Part shown: piece after piece, positions 61,998-64,000 of the stretch
How the letters are laid out: each line of letters opens with the position of its first letter
How positions within the stretch are numbered: the first letter of the stretch is position 1
Assembly: GCA_039621445.1 (NCBI GenBank)
Contig: CP154957.1
Location: 20,476,607 to 20,540,606 of the forward strand
Direction: 5' to 3'
Length of the DNA: 64,000 bases
Source: Euglena gracilis
Taxonomy: Eukaryota; Euglenida; Euglenophyceae; Euglenales
Translations under genes and position numbers: made by a program
Notes under the pieces: model-generated
The model's input: only the letters and a program-made list of their open reading frames with translations
Databases searched by the model: none
Told to the model about the DNA's origin: nothing

Positions 61998-62261
61998 CAT
62001 ATGCGCCCAATTGTGGATTGTCTGAGAAAAAGCTGTCACGTCCGAAAACGGCCAGTTGTGTCGCCACAGCTGTGCAAGACATGGGGTGTGCTGTGCAAGG
62101 TTGGGTTGGAGCGTTGGGAGCTGTCGGTGCCGCGGGGCAGAGGGTGTGCAGACGATCAGGGAGAGCCATTTGGACATGCGGCAGTGGGGCTGGTGGTGTG
62201 CTGTAATTGGGCGACGCCATGTGTACGTGCTGGCAGGAGGAGATGCGTGATCCCTGCTGTG
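61998..62261. other. Spacer
   Basis: Unique-looking GC-rich DNA; nothing recognised. Confidence 0.3.
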
Positions 62262-62269
62262 GTACAGAC

Positions 62270-62606
62270 CATACCATTGCTTAGCGACCCCTGGGGGGAG
62301 GGGTGGTCACTTTCCACTCCGAAAAAACCAATCAGTTACTTTTTCGGCCAAGCCAGTCAGTTACTTTACCCCGGGGGGGGGTCGGCCACTCAAGAAAACC
62401 AGTCACTTTTTGGCCTTTCAAGGCCATTTTTGACCAAAATTTTATCCGGCGCCTTTGGCGCCGGTTGGCCAACCCAGCCACTTTTGGGTGATTTCTGGCC
62501 CACCCCACCCCCGGGAGGAGGGGGGTCACGGCCAAAAAAACCAGTCAGTCACTCTGAAAAAACCCCGGGGGGGGGTGGGGTGGGACAGGTGTTAAGCAAT
62601 GGTCTG
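62270..62606. mobile_element. hAT-like MITE, TSD GTACAGAC
   Basis: Ends CATACCATTGCTTAGCGACC / GTTAAGCAATGGTCTG; GTACAGAC both sides (62262-62269, 62607-62614). Interior AACCAGTCAGTCACTCTG and ATCCGGCGCCTTTGGCGCCG. 337 bp. Confidence 0.95.
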
Positions 62607-62614
62607 GTACAGAC

Positions 62615-63480
62615 CCTGGCACCCGCTGACAGGGGCATCTGCGCACAGTTCCTGCGATTCATCGGCGTTTGACGGTGTGTTTCCTTTGCCCGAGAAAGCA
62701 AGCATCGAACTTGCTTCCGGTAGATTCTTTTTCAAAAGGCGACAGGTGGTTGGGTCTGAATCGGCCCCACTTTCTGATACTTGCATGGGTCATTGAAAAA
62801 CTGCAGGTGTTTATGCTTCTGGTGGTCTCGCTGGTCCGCGCCGCCACAGCCCTTTATTCACACCGTTCATCGTGCACAAACAAAATTGTGTTCATGTCCG
62901 CTTAAGCACACAAAAGCAAAATTTGTTCATGGGCGCTTTTGCGCCCACAAACAAATTTTGCTCTGCAAAGGTTGTGCTTCTTTTTCCGGGTTCTTTGCAG
63001 CATCCCTGTCAATCCCTGCACCTCAATCCTTCTTCTCATCCCTTGCCAAACATCCTGCACCCCCTCCTGCCCTGCCTGCCAACTTGGTCACACCACACCC
63101 ACACACCCTGGCATTCCCTCCCTGCGCATTGGCAAATACCCCAAAAACACCACACCAAGGCGCCACAAACGAAGCAGTCCGGCAAACACCCAGGATGCAC
63201 ACTGCTTCCATATTTTTTGTCAGCAACTTCTCAGTCGCTATTTTTCAATTTATTGGACGGGATAAGAGAAGAATGGAACGAAATCTTACACTGTGCTGGA
63301 TGACGCTGCCAACTGACCCTTCACAGACGCTTCACCCCCGGTGGAATTGCCATGCGTGCCATGTCCTCAATTGTGATGAATCCAAAAGTTTTCTTGCTGT
63401 CAAATCCCTCCTCCCAAAGGGAACCTTCAAAACGTGGAAGACAGGATTCCGAGACAACAATTCTTCTAACCATTGACAAG
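62615..63480. other. Unique-looking DNA without assigned gene
   Basis: No transposon signature. Open frames on the plus strand (62781-63476 and others) are Pro/His/Ser-rich with no motif. 62905-62960 repeats GCGC-type boxes (GGCGCTTTTGCGCCC). Could be host DNA. Confidence 0.3.
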
Positions 63481-64000
63481 AATAACCCCCCCCCAAATAA
63501 TACCCCCCGGGGTATAATTTTTTCGCCCGAAGTCCCGGCCCGAGGGGGGGGGGTATTATTTGGGGAGGGGTGTTATTTCCCAAAAATTTTCGAAATTTTT
63601 CGAAGTCCCGTAAGACCCAAAATAGCACCCAAAAACCCCCTTTGGGGTGATTTTTTGGACTTTTTCATATAATTTAGCATTTTTTGGAGGCCAGATGATC
63701 AAGAAAAATCGAATTTTTTCGTAATTTGTTGTCAGGATTGTTATTTTTACCCAACTTTTCAGGTCAAAATCCGGGTCGTCGGGCCGAGATTTGGGGGGGG
63801 GGGGGTTATTAATTCGGTGGCCGAAATCCGACCCCGATGGGGGGGGGGGTATTATTTGGGGGGAGGGTATTATTCGCTTGGCCCGGGCCATGATTGAAGG
63901 TAAGGCCAGGGGGCCAACCTTAGGGGGGCCAAGTTTGCATGTTAAGGGTTTTGGTGGCCATGTGCAAAGGGCCAAAAGCCAACTTTAGGGGGGCCAAATT
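63481..64000. repeat. AATAATACCCC elements at right edge
   Basis: CCCCAAATAATACCCCCCGG (63491) faces GGGGGTATTATTTGGGG (63545), and GGGTTATTAATTCGG (63800) faces GGGGTATTATTTGGGG (63848): two nested or adjacent inverted-repeat elements. From 63900 TAGGGGGGCCAA repeats; cut by the window end. Confidence 0.5.

Overview
The window looks like nuclear DNA of a eukaryote with a large, repeat-packed genome, probably a protist or alga; I cannot name the species. There are no operons, ribosome-binding sites or tRNA/rRNA genes that I can recognise. Nearly everything I can identify is a transposable element or its debris. Only two short stretches (minus strand, 40.7-41.0 kb and 53.95-54.13 kb) look like possible host-gene exons, and both are weak calls.

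Left part (1-28.3 kb): retroelements. Two lineages occur. (1) DIRS-type tyrosine-recombinase retrotransposons, with Gag-like, RT, RNase H, methyltransferase-like (NPPW) and tyrosine-recombinase domains. There are five copies: A (left edge, recombinase only), B (1.40-4.17 kb, plus), C (18.36-22.98 kb, minus), E (a short plus-strand copy split by D) and D (23.44-28.02 kb, minus). C and D keep inverted terminal repeats and an internal complementary region, the diagnostic DIRS architecture. Each of A, B and C has a different lesion in a catalytic centre; D keeps intact recombinase motifs. (2) Ty3/gypsy chromoviruses. Element H (5267-13195) has paired 314-316 bp LTRs, a primer-binding region, a polypurine tract, gag, integrase and a chromodomain, but no protease, RT or RNase H. 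In their place it has a long unrecognised reading frame between chromodomain and 3' LTR. Element G (about 13.2-17.8 kb) carries RT, RNase H, integrase and chromodomain, with a roughly 200 bp inversion inside integrase. F (4.17-4.80 kb) is a protease fragment joined to a methyltransferase-like domain.

Right part (28.3-64 kb): almost no coding sequence. It is built from many non-autonomous DNA transposons with terminal inverted repeats starting CAG/CAT and 8-bp target-site duplications (hAT-like), several nested inside each other. They are full of poly-G/poly-C blocks, share a GGCGC...GCGCC palindrome, and in the longer families carry subterminal tandem repeats. No transposase is visible here, so they must be mobilised from elsewhere. 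Microsatellites (CA, TG, GTGTGG, TATG) fill several gaps.

Most unusual signal: within element H, at least fifteen short hairpins have different stems but nearly the same loop (TATTAC, ATTAC or TATTCG). They occur in the leader, in gag and throughout the extra reading frame. This looks like either a mobile or templated mini-hairpin or a repeated RNA signal.
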